Assembly: GCA_017525505.1 (NCBI GenBank)
Contig: JAFXSR010000004.1
Span: 1-64,000, forward strand
DNA from: Bacteroidales bacterium
Lineage (GTDB): Bacteria; Bacteroidota; Bacteroidia; Bacteroidales; WCHB1-69
DNA: 64,000 nucleotides
Direction: 5' to 3'
Position numbers and translations under genes: made by a program. Each line of letters opens with the position of its first letter. Position 1 is the first letter of the stretch. Shown one piece after another: positions 41,986 to 52,962 of the stretch. The notes under the pieces were generated by a model. The model was not told the origin of the DNA. It saw only the letters and a program-made list of their open reading frames with translations, and made no database searches.

Positions 41986-44259
41986 ATGTTTAAGATCATC
42001 AGAAAAAAAGAATTGCCAGGAGACTGCTGCCAAATGGATATCGCAGCCCCGAGAATTGCCGCATCCGCACTGCCCGGTCAGTTCATTATCATTAAAATGG
42101 AAAAAAATTCGGAGCGTATTCCTTTGACAATCAGTGACCATGATGCCAAAGAAGGTTACATCCGCATTGTATTCAAGGCCATTGGTAAGTCCACTCGCCA
42201 AATGATGACTTTCCAGGTGGGTGATGCTTTTGAGGATGTCGTCGGTCCTCTGGGACGTCCTTCGGAGTTCATCCATCTTTCTCCGGAAGAACTGAAAAAG
42301 AAAAATTTCGTTTTTGTGGGTGGTGGTGTTGGTATTGCTCCTATTTATCCCCAAATCAAGTGGCTGGCAGAACATGGGGTGAAACCTGATGTCATTATCG
42401 GTGCCAGAATGCAGTCGCTGATTATCTTTGAAGAGGAGTTGCGCAGCGTGTCTGGCCATCTGTATGTGACCACCGATGACAACTCCAGCGGTATGCAGGG
42501 GGTGGTGACCGATGTGCTGAAAAAGCTGGTGAAAGAGGAAGGAAAACACTACGATGAGGTGATTGCCATCGGCCCAATGATCATGATGAAATTCACGACT
42601 TTGCTGGCCAAGGAGCTGGGTATCAAGTGTACGGTCAGCTTGAATTCGCTGATGGTGGACGGAACCGGTATGTGCGGTGCCTGCCGTGTGTCGGTTGGCG
42701 GCGAAACCAAGTTCACTTGTGTGGATGGACCTGAATTTGACGGGGCATTGGTAGATTTTGACCTGGCCATGAAACGTCAGGCCATGTACAATACGATAAA
42801 AGGCCGCAAGCAGATGGAGAAAGAGGAACGTGAGGAAGGCCATGTGTGTCACGTGGGCGGTATCAGTGGAGAAACCCGTGACCGTTGGCACCGTATTCCT
42901 ATTCCCGAACAGGATCCGAAGGTGAGAGCCACCAATTTCGACGAGGTATGTCTGGGTTATAGTGCTGAGGATGCCATGGCTGAAGCTCAGCGTTGCTTGC
43001 ATTGCAAGAACCCGCAGTGTATGCAGGGTTGCCCGGTATCCATCAATATCCCTGAGTTTGTGCATTGTGTGGCGGAAGGCCGTTTCGAGGATGCCGCGCG
43101 TATTATCAACAAAGATTCGGCTTTGCCGGCTGTTTGCGGACGTGTATGCCCGCAGGAGCGCCAGTGCGAGGGCCGTTGTGTGTTGGGCAATAAGGGAGAT
43201 GCCCTGGCCATTGGCAAGTTGGAGCGTTTTGTCGGTGACTGGTCGCGGGAGCACAAGGTCCAGTTTGAACAACCAGCATCCAAGAAAGGCAAGAAAGTGG
43301 CCGTTATTGGTAGCGGTCCTGCCGGTATCACCTGTGCCAAGGAGCTGGTGATGAAAGGTTATGATGTGACCGTTTTTGAGGCCTTGCACGAGTATGGCGG
43401 CGTGTTGGTATATGGTATTCCTTCGTTCCGTTTGCCCAAGGAAACAGTGGTGCGCTATGAGGTGGAGAATGTGATGAAGCTGGGTGCAAAGTTCGAAAAG
43501 GATGTGATTATTGGCCGTACAGTGACCATTGATGACCTGATGGACAAGGAGGGTTTTCAGGCTGTCTTTATCGCTTCAGGCGCAGGTCTTCCGATGTTTA
43601 TGAATATCCCGGGAGAGAACTTATGCGGTGTGGTTTCCGCTAATGAGTTCTTAACCAGAAATAATTTGCTTTTTGCCTATAAAGAAGGCTATGATACTCC
43701 TAATTACGTGGGGAAGAAGGTCATTGTGGTCGGCGGTGGCAATGTGGCTATGGATGCCGCCCGTACAGCTCTGCGTTTGGGTGCCGAGGTGAATATCGTT
43801 TATCGTCGTTCCGAAGAGGAATTGCCTGCTCGTGCAGAAGAAGTGCATCATGCCAAGGAAGAAGGCGTGCAGTTCCAGTTGCTGACCAACCCATTGGAGA
43901 TTCTCGGTGACGAGAACGGCTGGGTGAAGGGAGCCAAATGCATCCGTATGGAGCTGGGCGAACCTGACGCATCCGGCAGAAGAAGTCCTATCCCTGTTGA
44001 AGGTTCAGAATTTACCATTGAATCGGATATGGTGATTATGGCATTGGGAACTTCTCCCAATCCGATGATTTCTGCCACAACACCCGGCTTGGAGATTACC
44101 AAACGCCGTTGTGTGGCGGTGGACGAGAAGGGGCAGACATCCCGCAAGGGCGTGTTTGCCGGTGGTGATGCCGCCAGCGGAGCCGCTACCGTAATATTAG
44201 CAATGGGCGCCGGTAAGACCGCCGCCCATGCCATAGATGAATATCTGATGAGCCTGTAA
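41986..44259 (+). CDS. Fused NfnAB-type NADH-dependent ferredoxin:NADP+ oxidoreductase (annotated elsewhere as PyrK-like/glutamate synthase fusion)
   Basis: 757 residues in two parts. Residues 1-285 are a ferredoxin-reductase-like FAD/NAD domain (ERIPLTISDHD, VGGGVGIAPIYPQ) with a 2Fe-2S motif ending in MCGACR (Cys230) plus a later Cys. Residues about 290-757 are GltD-like: 4Fe-4S motifs CLHCKNPQCMQGCP and CGRVCPQERQCEGRC, an FAD fold (VIGSGPAGITCAKEL) and an NADPH fold (VVGGGNVAMDAART). NfnA and NfnB together bifurcate electrons between NADPH, NADH and ferredoxin; here both are one polypeptide. Glutamate synthase activity is unlikely without the large subunit. Operon with fumC. Confidence 0.88.
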   Translation: MFKIIRKKELPGDCCQMDIAAPRIAASALPGQFIIIKMEKNSERIPLTISDHDAKEGYIRIVFKAIGKSTRQMMTFQVGDAFEDVVGPLGRPSEFIHLSPEELKKKNFVFVGGGVGIAPIYPQIKWLAEHGVKPDVIIGARMQSLIIFEEELRSVSGHLYVTTDDNSSGMQGVVTDVLKKLVKEEGKHYDEVIAIGPMIMMKFTTLLAKELGIKCTVSLNSLMVDGTGMCGACRVSVGGETKFTCVDGPEFDGALVDFDLAMKRQAMYNTIKGRKQMEKEEREEGHVCHVGGISGETRDRWHRIPIPEQDPKVRATNFDEVCLGYSAEDAMAEAQRCLHCKNPQCMQGCPVSINIPEFVHCVAEGRFEDAARIINKDSALPAVCGRVCPQERQCEGRCVLGNKGDALAIGKLERFVGDWSREHKVQFEQPASKKGKKVAVIGSGPAGITCAKELVMKGYDVTVFEALHEYGGVLVYGIPSFRLPKETVVRYEVENVMKLGAKFEKDVIIGRTVTIDDLMDKEGFQAVFIASGAGLPMFMNIPGENLCGVVSANEFLTRNNLLFAYKEGYDTPNYVGKKVIVVGGGNVAMDAARTALRLGAEVNIVYRRSEEELPARAEEVHHAKEEGVQFQLLTNPLEILGDENGWVKGAKCIRMELGEPDASGRRSPIPVEGSEFTIESDMVIMALGTSPNPMISATTPGLEITKRRCVAVDEKGQTSRKGVFAGGDAASGAATVILAMGAGKTAAHAIDEYLMSL

Positions 44260-44265
44260 ATTCGT

Positions 44266-44673
44266 TTATAGGCTTACGCTGTCAAAATGACCATTGTTGT
44301 TAAAGAACTTCACCTGGTGCAAAATTTTCTCATTACCGGGTGTAGTTCTTTGCAAGGTGTAAATCATATAGTCGTTAGTATCAAAGAAGGGGTTAAGAGA
44401 GTTGCCTTTGGACAGTACAGCAATTACGGAGGTCTCGAACTTTGTTTTCGCCTCTGCGTCTGTTGTACCGGTGCTTACAAGGGTTAGTTCAATCTCACTC
44501 ATCCATACACTACTGTAATTGTTGAGTAATGTCTCCACGGAATGCTGGTTGGTGGGGTTGCTGAAATGGTATTCAAAAGAGGCTTTGTATTTATTGCTTA
44601 CAAAGTTCTCTTTTTTGCACCCGGCACAGAGCAACAGGCAACATGACAGAATGATAAAAAAAGTCTTTTTCAT
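44266..44673 (-). CDS. Small lipoprotein, unknown function
   Basis: 135 residues. The signal ends in a lipobox (LLLCAGC, Cys about 19). The mature part is short and strand-rich with no known domain (ASFEYHFSNPTNQHSVETLL ... QVKFFNNNGHF). It follows the barrel gene by about 50 bases on the same strand and converges with the oxidoreductase gene, with six bases between stops. Confidence 0.7.
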   Translation of the reverse strand: MKKTFFIILSCCLLLCAGCKKENFVSNKYKASFEYHFSNPTNQHSVETLLNNYSSVWMSEIELTLVSTGTTDAEAKTKFETSVIAVLSKGNSLNPFFDTNDYMIYTLQRTTPGNEKILHQVKFFNNNGHFDSVSL

Positions 44674-44721
44674 GATGTTTTTTTTTATTGATGGAATAAA
44701 TTAATGTTTAGGAAAAGGTTC

Positions 44722-46545
44722 TTATTTCTTTTTGTTTTTGACGCTTTCCTTGCCGAAAGAATAGGTGATGCCGACTAAGGCATTGATGCCAAAGCTGTTG
44801 AAATCATAATAGCGGGCATAATACTGGCAGCCTATATTGTTGATGGTGGCAAAAGCGGAGAAGTTCTTGTTGATGAGGTATTCGAAGCCGATGCCGAAGT
44901 CCAGCACGGGTTTCATCTTGGTGGGCTCGTAGCTTACATTGCCAAGGTCGTCATAACGGATGTTGCCTTTTTCATCGCGAGGTGCTAGTGCCCAGCTCAG
45001 GAATTCCATTTTGAAGTTCAGGTCAAAGATATATTTCCCTTTCAAAGTGTATTTGCCGTCGAAACCGAAATCCAGGGCGGGCTTGTACCATGCATACTGG
45101 AGCCTGCTGTCTTTTTTGAAGAAGTAGCCGTTATAGTTGGCCTCAAAGTTCAGTGACAAATGGTCAATCACATCCCATGAAAGATTGAGGCATACATTGA
45201 GATAGTTCACATCGTTGTAGATTACCATGAATTTGTTGCGTAGTAGGTAAGTAGGGTCCAATTGGAAGAAGGCCATATCCTGCACGAAAGCGTAACGGGC
45301 GGAAATATGGTAGTTCAGTTTCTTGACAAAATTGCCCTTGATACCACCGTAAATGTTGATGCGGGTGCGGGTGAAATCCAGTGTGTCAAAAACTGAGGGA
45401 GTGGGGGAATAGTAGGGGTTTTCATACAACAACTCTTTCAATCCCTTGTATTCAGCTTTTCCATCCACTCCGGCATAAATACTCAAAATGCCGGGAACAA
45501 TGCCTAACTGGACTTCTGCCACGGGATAAACGGGACAGCGGGTGACTTCGTTGGAGCGAAGTACGGGCACGCCAATACCGACTTTGAAATAGTATTCCTT
45601 GATGTTGAATTGCATGTTGGGGATGAGCTCAAACTTGAAGGCATTGGTATTGTAGTATCCGGGATTGTTTCCATCTGTTGTAGCGAAGTCGTACTGGAGA
45701 CGGTCGTTAAAAAAATCGAAATTGAAGTCGATGCGGTAGTTCTGGCTGCCTGAAATCTTCATGAAGCGGCTGTCGTATGCGAAATAGGAGGTAATACCCA
45801 CATGGTTCTCCATGCTTTTGTTATGGCAATAAAGGAAGTTGTAATTCAGACGTACATCTTGTTTGAGTTTTTTCACGCCAGGCAGATGGTTGGAGCGAAC
45901 ACCGATTTCTGCTTTCAGATGGTGGAAATCGTTGCGGATTTCATCGTAATAGTCTTTGGTGTAATAGTCTTCGAGATAGTAGCCTCTTGCTTTTAAGACA
46001 TCTTTTCCGTAGCCATAGAAATGAGCCAGTTCGTGATTGTAGTCTATTGAGGAATAAAGAGTTTGATCTTTGAAGAAGGTGGTCAGGAACAAATGCACAC
46101 GGGTATCGCTGGTGGGAGCGTAGGCATAATTTTTCTGTTTTTTGCCGATAGGACCCGCCCAGGAGGAAAAATGGTGCAGGTTGATGCCATACGAGTATTT
46201 GCTGTTGTCGGCGTTATGGGCGGCAAACTCCAAAAGCGGGGTCAGCGGATAGCCGAAGCCGACCTTGATGAAGTTGCGGGCAATAGGCTCTCCCACTTCC
46301 GGGGTCAGTTTGCTGGGCTTGATGGGAGTGGGAGCGAAACTGACATCCATCTGCATAGGAGTGACATAGTAGTCGAACTTGACCACTTCCTTGGCAGTGT
46401 CGTTGATAACGGCCTGTTGGTTGATTTTCTGGATATTGCTCAGCTGCGGATTGAAATTCAAGCGGAAACGAGCGGTGTCAATAGCTTGACCGAAAGTCCA
46501 GTTGGCTATACAAAATATTGCTGCTGTTAAAAAGATGCGTTTCAT
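44722..46545 (-). CDS. Outer-membrane beta-barrel protein
   Basis: 607 residues with a signal peptide (FLTAAIFCIANWTFGQ). From about residue 95 the sequence alternates polar and aromatic residues over many strands (FIKVGFGYPLTPLLEF, FKDQTLYSSIDYNHEL, TYSFGKE near the end). It is barrel-only, without the TonB-dependent plug domain, although it resembles the barrels of such receptors. It is downstream of the TPR protein on the same strand, a pairing that I associate with envelope biogenesis but cannot prove. Ligand unknown. Confidence 0.78.
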   Translation of the reverse strand: MKRIFLTAAIFCIANWTFGQAIDTARFRLNFNPQLSNIQKINQQAVINDTAKEVVKFDYYVTPMQMDVSFAPTPIKPSKLTPEVGEPIARNFIKVGFGYPLTPLLEFAAHNADNSKYSYGINLHHFSSWAGPIGKKQKNYAYAPTSDTRVHLFLTTFFKDQTLYSSIDYNHELAHFYGYGKDVLKARGYYLEDYYTKDYYDEIRNDFHHLKAEIGVRSNHLPGVKKLKQDVRLNYNFLYCHNKSMENHVGITSYFAYDSRFMKISGSQNYRIDFNFDFFNDRLQYDFATTDGNNPGYYNTNAFKFELIPNMQFNIKEYYFKVGIGVPVLRSNEVTRCPVYPVAEVQLGIVPGILSIYAGVDGKAEYKGLKELLYENPYYSPTPSVFDTLDFTRTRINIYGGIKGNFVKKLNYHISARYAFVQDMAFFQLDPTYLLRNKFMVIYNDVNYLNVCLNLSWDVIDHLSLNFEANYNGYFFKKDSRLQYAWYKPALDFGFDGKYTLKGKYIFDLNFKMEFLSWALAPRDEKGNIRYDDLGNVSYEPTKMKPVLDFGIGFEYLINKNFSAFATINNIGCQYYARYYDFNSFGINALVGITYSFGKESVKNKKK

Positions 46546-46582
46546 TATCTCTGTTATATTAATTCAAAGTTCAATGTTTAAT

Positions 46583-46623
46583 GGTTAGGAAGGTTAGGAA
46601 GGTTAGGAAGGTTAGGAAGGTTA
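46583..46623. repeat. 9-bp tandem repeat (GGTTAGGAA)
   Basis: Four exact copies (46583-46618) and a fifth partial one lie between the TPR and barrel genes, beside a heptamer tract. Confidence 0.95.
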
Positions 46624-46632
46624 TGGATTTTG

Positions 46633-46672
46633 GATTTTTAGTTTTCAGTTTTCCACTGTCAGTTATCAATTC
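46633..46672. repeat. Degenerate 7-bp tandem tract at the 3' end of the TPR gene
   Basis: ttttcag-type heptamers run up to the TPR gene and form its final Asn codon and stop. Confidence 0.7.
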
Positions 46673-49600
46673 TCTTCTCCCTCTTCCATTTTGTCGAGGG
46701 CGGCAATTTTGTCTTCCGCCACTTTCTTCAGGTCGTCGCCTTCATAGTTGTCGAGGATGCTCTGGTAGGTGTAGCGGGCTTGGAAAGCGTTGCCTTTGGC
46801 CAAATACAGATCGCCATATAATATAAAAGTTGACGCATACCAGTATTCGGAGGTGTAATTGGAGGCCAATATCTCTTTGATTTGCTTCTCGCAGAGGTCC
46901 AGATTATTGTCGTTGAAGTGGATCATCGCTACCAGGTAAGCGGCTTCGGCGCACTGGTCGTTGTCGCCGTTCTTGGACAGGCGGGTCAGATACTTGATTG
47001 CGTTATTGTTGTCACTTAGGGCAATAGCCGATTTTCCGGCAATCAGCAGGGCTTCGTTCTGGAGGTCGTTGTCGCTCTGTCCCGACAAGATGATGTTGGT
47101 GGCGGCGTTATATGCGTCGCGGTACTGGCGCAGCTCGTAGGCGCAGTGCATACAGCCGTTGTTGCCGTAAATCACATTGCTTTCGTTGGAAGCGAATTCC
47201 ACCAACTTGGTGAAATATTTCATGGCGCGGGCATATTCCTTCTTGCCGTATAGAATGCTGGCGGCCTTGCGGTAGGCGGTTTCGTTATATTCTGTATGAT
47301 AGTTGTTGACCAGCTTTTCGAAGGATGTCAGTGCATTGTCATAGTCGCCGGTGGCGTATTCGCAGTCGCCTTTGCAATACAAGGCCTTGGCGGTGAACAG
47401 ACCGTTGGGGAATTGCCTCAGATAGTCATTGTATGCCTTGATGGCGGCGTCGCAGTCGCCACGCATGTATTTGTTCTCCGCAGCCTTGTAGCTGATGGAA
47501 TCCTGCTTGTCAGCGGAGATGTTCATGTTGCGGGTCTTGATATAGGCGAAGAATTCGCTGGTATTGCCGTTCTCGGTATAAATGTTTTCCAAGTTGGCCA
47601 TGGCGTCTTTGGCTTCCTGCGAACCAGGGTAGGTCTCGAAGACATATTTGAAAGTGGAGATGGCCATATCGACATCCTGAGTGTTCAAATACGATTGAGC
47701 CAATTTGTTGTGTGCCTGTCTGATATAAGGGCTCTTCGGATATTTGAGAATGAAATTTTTGTAAGCGGCGATGGCGGCACCGTATTCGTTTTGCGCATGA
47801 TAGGTAGAAGCCAGTTCGAATTCGGCATCATCGCTGTATGTTGACTTGGGATAGGTGCTCATCATTCTCTCCAATGTTTCGATTTTCTTGTCATAATCAT
47901 TGAGATAGCTGTAACATTTAGCTTCCTGGTACAGCGCGTAGTCGGCGTTCTTACGACCCAGTTGCTGGCATTGGTCGTAGTATTTGATGGCGCTCTTCAG
48001 GTCTTTCTGCATGTAGTAGCAGTCCGCTAAGCGTACCGTGGCATCGGCTTCCATGTCGGGATTGTCTTTGGAAGAGCTTTGTTGCAGATATTTACGAAAT
48101 GACTGGGCTGCATCGCCGTATTTGCTGAGTTTCATGGCAGCGTAGCCGTAGGAATATTGGGCATTGGCATAGTTTACGTCTTTGGTGACATTGCCAGCTT
48201 TGAAATAGTTCTGGAAGGAATAATAGCTGTCTTTGTATTTCTCGTTGCGGTATTCGCATTCGGCCTTCCAGTAGAGATTTTCGGTATTGATGGTCTTGTC
48301 CATGGGGTAGGTCAGCGACTTGTTCAACATTTTGATCGCTTCCTTATGGTTTCGGTTGTTGATCATCTCCAGGGCGCGGAAATGGGTGCAGCGCTGGTAG
48401 GCTCGTAGCAAGGAGGGACTCTTGATGTCGATCTTCTCCAGCGAATTGATGGCGCTTTGGTAGTTCTTGGTGGACATATAGATGGAGGCCAGATAGCTGT
48501 TGGCTTCCTGCGAGCGAGTGGAGTAGGGGTATTTGTTGATGTATTCTTCCAAAGCTTTGATGGCGCTGTTGAAGGGACTGTTGGAGGTTTCGTACTGCAA
48601 CTTGGCGTAGTTGTACATGGCGTCTTCCTGGATCTCGGTGTTAAAGTCGTATTTAGAGGCTTGATGGAAGTTCTGAGAGGCAGCCTGATAGTCTTTCTGC
48701 TGCAAGTAGCAGTCGGCAATCAGGTAGTAGCTGTCCTGGGTCATCTCGTCGCTGGGCTTTTGGCTTGTGGTCTTCGACAGGTATTTCACCGCTTCGGCAT
48801 ATTTTCTGTTTTGGTAAAAAGTATAGCCGACAGCGAAATAGTCGTTGCGGTCGAGTTGCACTTTGTCGTTATTGAGAATGGGGCGGAAAGCGGCTTCGGC
48901 ATTGTCGAAATCCTTGAGGTTGTAATAGGATAATGCCAAGGTGCGGTAAAGTTCGGGTTGGTTTTTCAGGGTGTTTTCGTCCATCACCGCAGGGGCCATG
49001 GCAACCACCTTGTCATACTGTTCCTGGATGAAATAGATTTGCATCAGGTACTGCTTCACCTCGTCTTTGTATTCGGGCACATCCTGCAGTTTCTGGAAAT
49101 CTTCCAAGGCGGCCTCGTATTGCTTGTCCGTATAGGCCATGTGGGCAAGGTAATACAGCGCGCGGTAGTGGTAGGGGCCGTTTTCCTCGCTGCTTTGTTT
49201 CATCAAAGCCTTGGCTTCTGTGTAATTGCCAGTGGCGAAATAGCTGTAGCCTTTCTTGAAGCGGAATTCGGCAAGGTCGTCTTTGTTGACCACCCGTTCG
49301 TCAATTTCGTCAAACTGTTCCAGCACCTTTTTGTATTGTTTCTTCGAGAAATAGTACATGCCCAGATGGTAGTGGGCCTGGGGCACGAAGGCGTGGACAG
49401 GATATTGGCGGATGAAGTCGCTGAGCAGGAAGGCGGCATCCTGGTTGCCTAATTTGGCGGCGCAGATGCCCATATAGAAATAGGAATCGGCTTTCAGGTC
49501 TTGCTGTTTGTCCTCGCTGAATTCGTAAACTTGCTTGAAATATTGCTGCGCGGAGCCGTATTTCTGCTTCTGAAACATTTCCTTGGCCAGCTGGTATTCG

Positions 49601-49698
49601 TAGCGGGGCGAGTCGTAGGCGGCAGGCTTCTGAGCCAGCACTGGCGCGGAAAACAGGACGATAGCAGCGATGAGTATTTTTCCGAAAAGAGATTTCAT
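46666..49698 (-). CDS. Exported TPR-repeat protein
   Basis: 1,010 residues from ATG 49698, which is followed by a signal peptide (LIAAIVLFSAPVLAQ); a start eight codons earlier is less likely. Almost the whole mature protein is made of tetratricopeptide repeats, at least fifteen, with the usual Trp/Tyr-Gly-Ala-Pro pattern (for example AQYSYGYAAMKLSKYGDAAQ, AKCYSYLNDYDKKIETLERM). Such proteins act as scaffolds at the periplasm or outer membrane. A -7 box lies 45 bases upstream. The barrel gene follows 120 bases later. Confidence 0.9.
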   Translation of the reverse strand: MKSLFGKILIAAIVLFSAPVLAQKPAAYDSPRYEYQLAKEMFQKQKYGSAQQYFKQVYEFSEDKQQDLKADSYFYMGICAAKLGNQDAAFLLSDFIRQYPVHAFVPQAHYHLGMYYFSKKQYKKVLEQFDEIDERVVNKDDLAEFRFKKGYSYFATGNYTEAKALMKQSSEENGPYHYRALYYLAHMAYTDKQYEAALEDFQKLQDVPEYKDEVKQYLMQIYFIQEQYDKVVAMAPAVMDENTLKNQPELYRTLALSYYNLKDFDNAEAAFRPILNNDKVQLDRNDYFAVGYTFYQNRKYAEAVKYLSKTTSQKPSDEMTQDSYYLIADCYLQQKDYQAASQNFHQASKYDFNTEIQEDAMYNYAKLQYETSNSPFNSAIKALEEYINKYPYSTRSQEANSYLASIYMSTKNYQSAINSLEKIDIKSPSLLRAYQRCTHFRALEMINNRNHKEAIKMLNKSLTYPMDKTINTENLYWKAECEYRNEKYKDSYYSFQNYFKAGNVTKDVNYANAQYSYGYAAMKLSKYGDAAQSFRKYLQQSSSKDNPDMEADATVRLADCYYMQKDLKSAIKYYDQCQQLGRKNADYALYQEAKCYSYLNDYDKKIETLERMMSTYPKSTYSDDAEFELASTYHAQNEYGAAIAAYKNFILKYPKSPYIRQAHNKLAQSYLNTQDVDMAISTFKYVFETYPGSQEAKDAMANLENIYTENGNTSEFFAYIKTRNMNISADKQDSISYKAAENKYMRGDCDAAIKAYNDYLRQFPNGLFTAKALYCKGDCEYATGDYDNALTSFEKLVNNYHTEYNETAYRKAASILYGKKEYARAMKYFTKLVEFASNESNVIYGNNGCMHCAYELRQYRDAYNAATNIILSGQSDNDLQNEALLIAGKSAIALSDNNNAIKYLTRLSKNGDNDQCAEAAYLVAMIHFNDNNLDLCEKQIKEILASNYTSEYWYASTFILYGDLYLAKGNAFQARYTYQSILDNYEGDDLKKVAEDKIAALDKMEEGEEN

Positions 49699-49742
49699 AT
49701 ATGTTCGTTTTTTATAATCCAATACTATTGATAATTAACGAA

Positions 49743-49750
49743 CAAAAATA
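49743..49750 (-). promoter_or_regulatory. -7 promoter box for the TPR gene
   Basis: TATTTTTG on the minus strand, 45 bases before ATG 49698. Confidence 0.6.
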
Positions 49751-49817
49751 TGAAAATGGTATGCAGTGTTAAACAATTTGGTGGTAAAATTGTGAACAGC
49801 CTGTTTTTAATAACCTG

Positions 49818-51740
<1,923 letters not shown>

Positions 51741-51748
51741 AGCGGCGG

Positions 51749-51756
51749 CAAAAATA
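51749..51756 (-). promoter_or_regulatory. -7 promoter box for the ABC-F gene
   Basis: TATTTTTG on the minus strand, only 9 bases before ATG 51740. Confidence 0.55.
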
Positions 51757-51768
51757 CGGAAAAATTAG

Positions 51769-51830
51769 CAAATGTGCAAATTGGTTAATGTGCTAATTGT
51801 CAATGTGCTAATGTGCTAATGATAAGGAAA
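51769..51830. repeat. aatgtgct-type tandem tract
   Basis: gctaatgt units and close variants repeat through this stretch (for example aatgtgctaatgtgctaatg). No gene is present. Confidence 0.75.
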
Positions 51831-52028
51831 AAATCTGGTGTGGAGACGAGGTGCGCTCCATCCGCATAATTAGAGAAAAAAATCGGAATTGCCTAGATTT
51901 CGGAGAAAATTGGAGAAAATCATGCAAAATGTTTTCGGAAGGGGAGGGGGAGCTGTGTTCGGAAACAGGGTGCTTGGTAAAAGAAAAAAGGCACTTGCAA
52001 ATGTTGTAAGTGCCTGATTTTCAGCTTG

Positions 52029-52102
52029 TGACCCATGCAGGATTCAAACCTGCAACCTTTTGATCCGTAGTCAAATACTCTATTCAGTTGAGCTAATGGG
52101 CC
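52029..52102 (-). tRNA. tRNA-Arg (anticodon ACG)
   Basis: The minus strand folds as a tRNA: acceptor GGCCCAT with ATGGGTC (one G-U pair), anticodon stem TTTGA/TCAAA around CTACGGA (ACG at 52066-52068), T arm with GGTTTGAATCC and discriminator A. The 3' CCA is not encoded. It reads CGN Arg codons, with A34 normally changed to inosine. It is divergent from rpsP. Confidence 0.95.
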
Positions 52103-52198
52103 GTTTGAAATTGTGACTGCAAAAATATAAAAAAAAAGAATACCATGTACATTTTCAAGAAAAAAATCAAAAAAAATTTTTTCTATTGAAATTTTCCG

Positions 52199-52206
52199 TA
52201 TCTTTG
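52199..52206 (+). promoter_or_regulatory. -7 promoter box for rpsP
   Basis: TATCTTTG, 38 bases before ATG 52245, matches TAnnTTTG. Confidence 0.65.
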
Positions 52207-52244
52207 CACCCTCAAAATTAATCACTTAAAAACAACAAAAAGTT

Positions 52245-52811
52245 ATGGCAACAAGAATCAGATTACAAAGACGTGGCAAGAAAAACCAACCTTTCTACCA
52301 CATTGTAATTGCAGATGGTCGTGCACCACGTGACGGACGCTATATCGAAGAGATCGGCACCTATAACCCGCTGACCAACCCTGCAACAGTAAACTTAAAC
52401 TTTGACAGAGCATTGTACTGGGTTGAAGCTGGCGCTGATCCGTCAGACACTGCCCGTTCGATTCTTAAACATGAAGGTGTTTATTTGATGAAGCATCTCA
52501 GAGGCGGAATCGCGAAAGGCGCATTGACCCAGCTGGATGCAGATCGCAAATTCGACGCATGGAAACAGGCTAAGGAATCCAAGGTCAGCAACATCAAACG
52601 TGAAGACGCTGACAAGAGCCGCAAGGAAATGAAGGCTCGTCTGGAAGCCGAGACCAAGGTGAGAGAGGCTATCTCCGCCAAGGTTGCTGCCAAGTATGCC
52701 GCCGCTGCTGAGGCTGAGGCTGCCGAGGCAGAGGCTAAGGCCGCAGAGGAAGCCGCTAACGCTGAAGCCACCGAGGCTCCCGCAGAAGCTGCTGAAACTC
52801 CTGCAGAATAA
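52245..52811 (+). CDS. rpsP: 30S ribosomal protein S16 with Ala/Glu-rich extension
   Basis: 188 residues. The first about 85 residues are normal S16 ([20 protein letters not shown], then [13 protein letters not shown]). After that comes a long helical extension of charged and Ala-rich sequence ([18 protein letters not shown]), known for S16 in this phylum, with no defined function. It has its own promoter and a strong terminator, so it is separate from rimM. It is next to tRNA-Arg on the other strand. Confidence 0.96.
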   Translation: MATRIRLQRRGKKNQPFYHIVIADGRAPRDGRYIEEIGTYNPLTNPATVNLNFDRALYWVEAGADPSDTARSILKHEGVYLMKHLRGGIAKGALTQLDADRKFDAWKQAKESKVSNIKREDADKSRKEMKARLEAETKVREAISAKVAAKYAAAAEAEAAEAEAKAAEEAANAEATEAPAEAAETPAE

Positions 52812-52832
52812 ACTTCATGTCAATGAGTTACG

Positions 52833-52864
52833 ATATAGACGCAACGAGAAAGTTGCGTCTATAT
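52833..52864 (+). terminator. Terminator after rpsP
   Basis: ATATAGACGCAAC pairs exactly with GTTGCGTCTATAT around a 6-base loop, followed by TTGTTTT. Confidence 0.9.
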
Positions 52865-52890
52865 TTGTTTTAAATGATTCGAGAGTCTTA

Positions 52891-52930
52891 AATTGAAAGT
52901 TGAAAACTGAAAACTGAAAGTTGAAAGTTA
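52891..52930. repeat. Degenerate 7-bp tandem tract before rimM
   Basis: Heptamers TTGAAAG, TTGAAAA, CTGAAAA and CTGAAAG repeat from 52891 to 52930. Confidence 0.85.
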
Positions 52931-52962
52931 TGTTCAGAGATCAAGGCGAAAAATAAAGAAAG

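Noticed and set aside
41977-43389. Long open frame (470 codons) opposite the NfnAB-like gene
   Set aside because: The plus-strand gene has all cofactor motifs; the minus-strand frame is an antisense shadow with no known domain.
51920-52225. 101-codon minus-strand frame across the tRNA-Arg
   Set aside because: It reads through a complete tRNA gene; the NGPLAQLNRVFDYGSKGC-type peptide is the usual artefact of tRNA translation.
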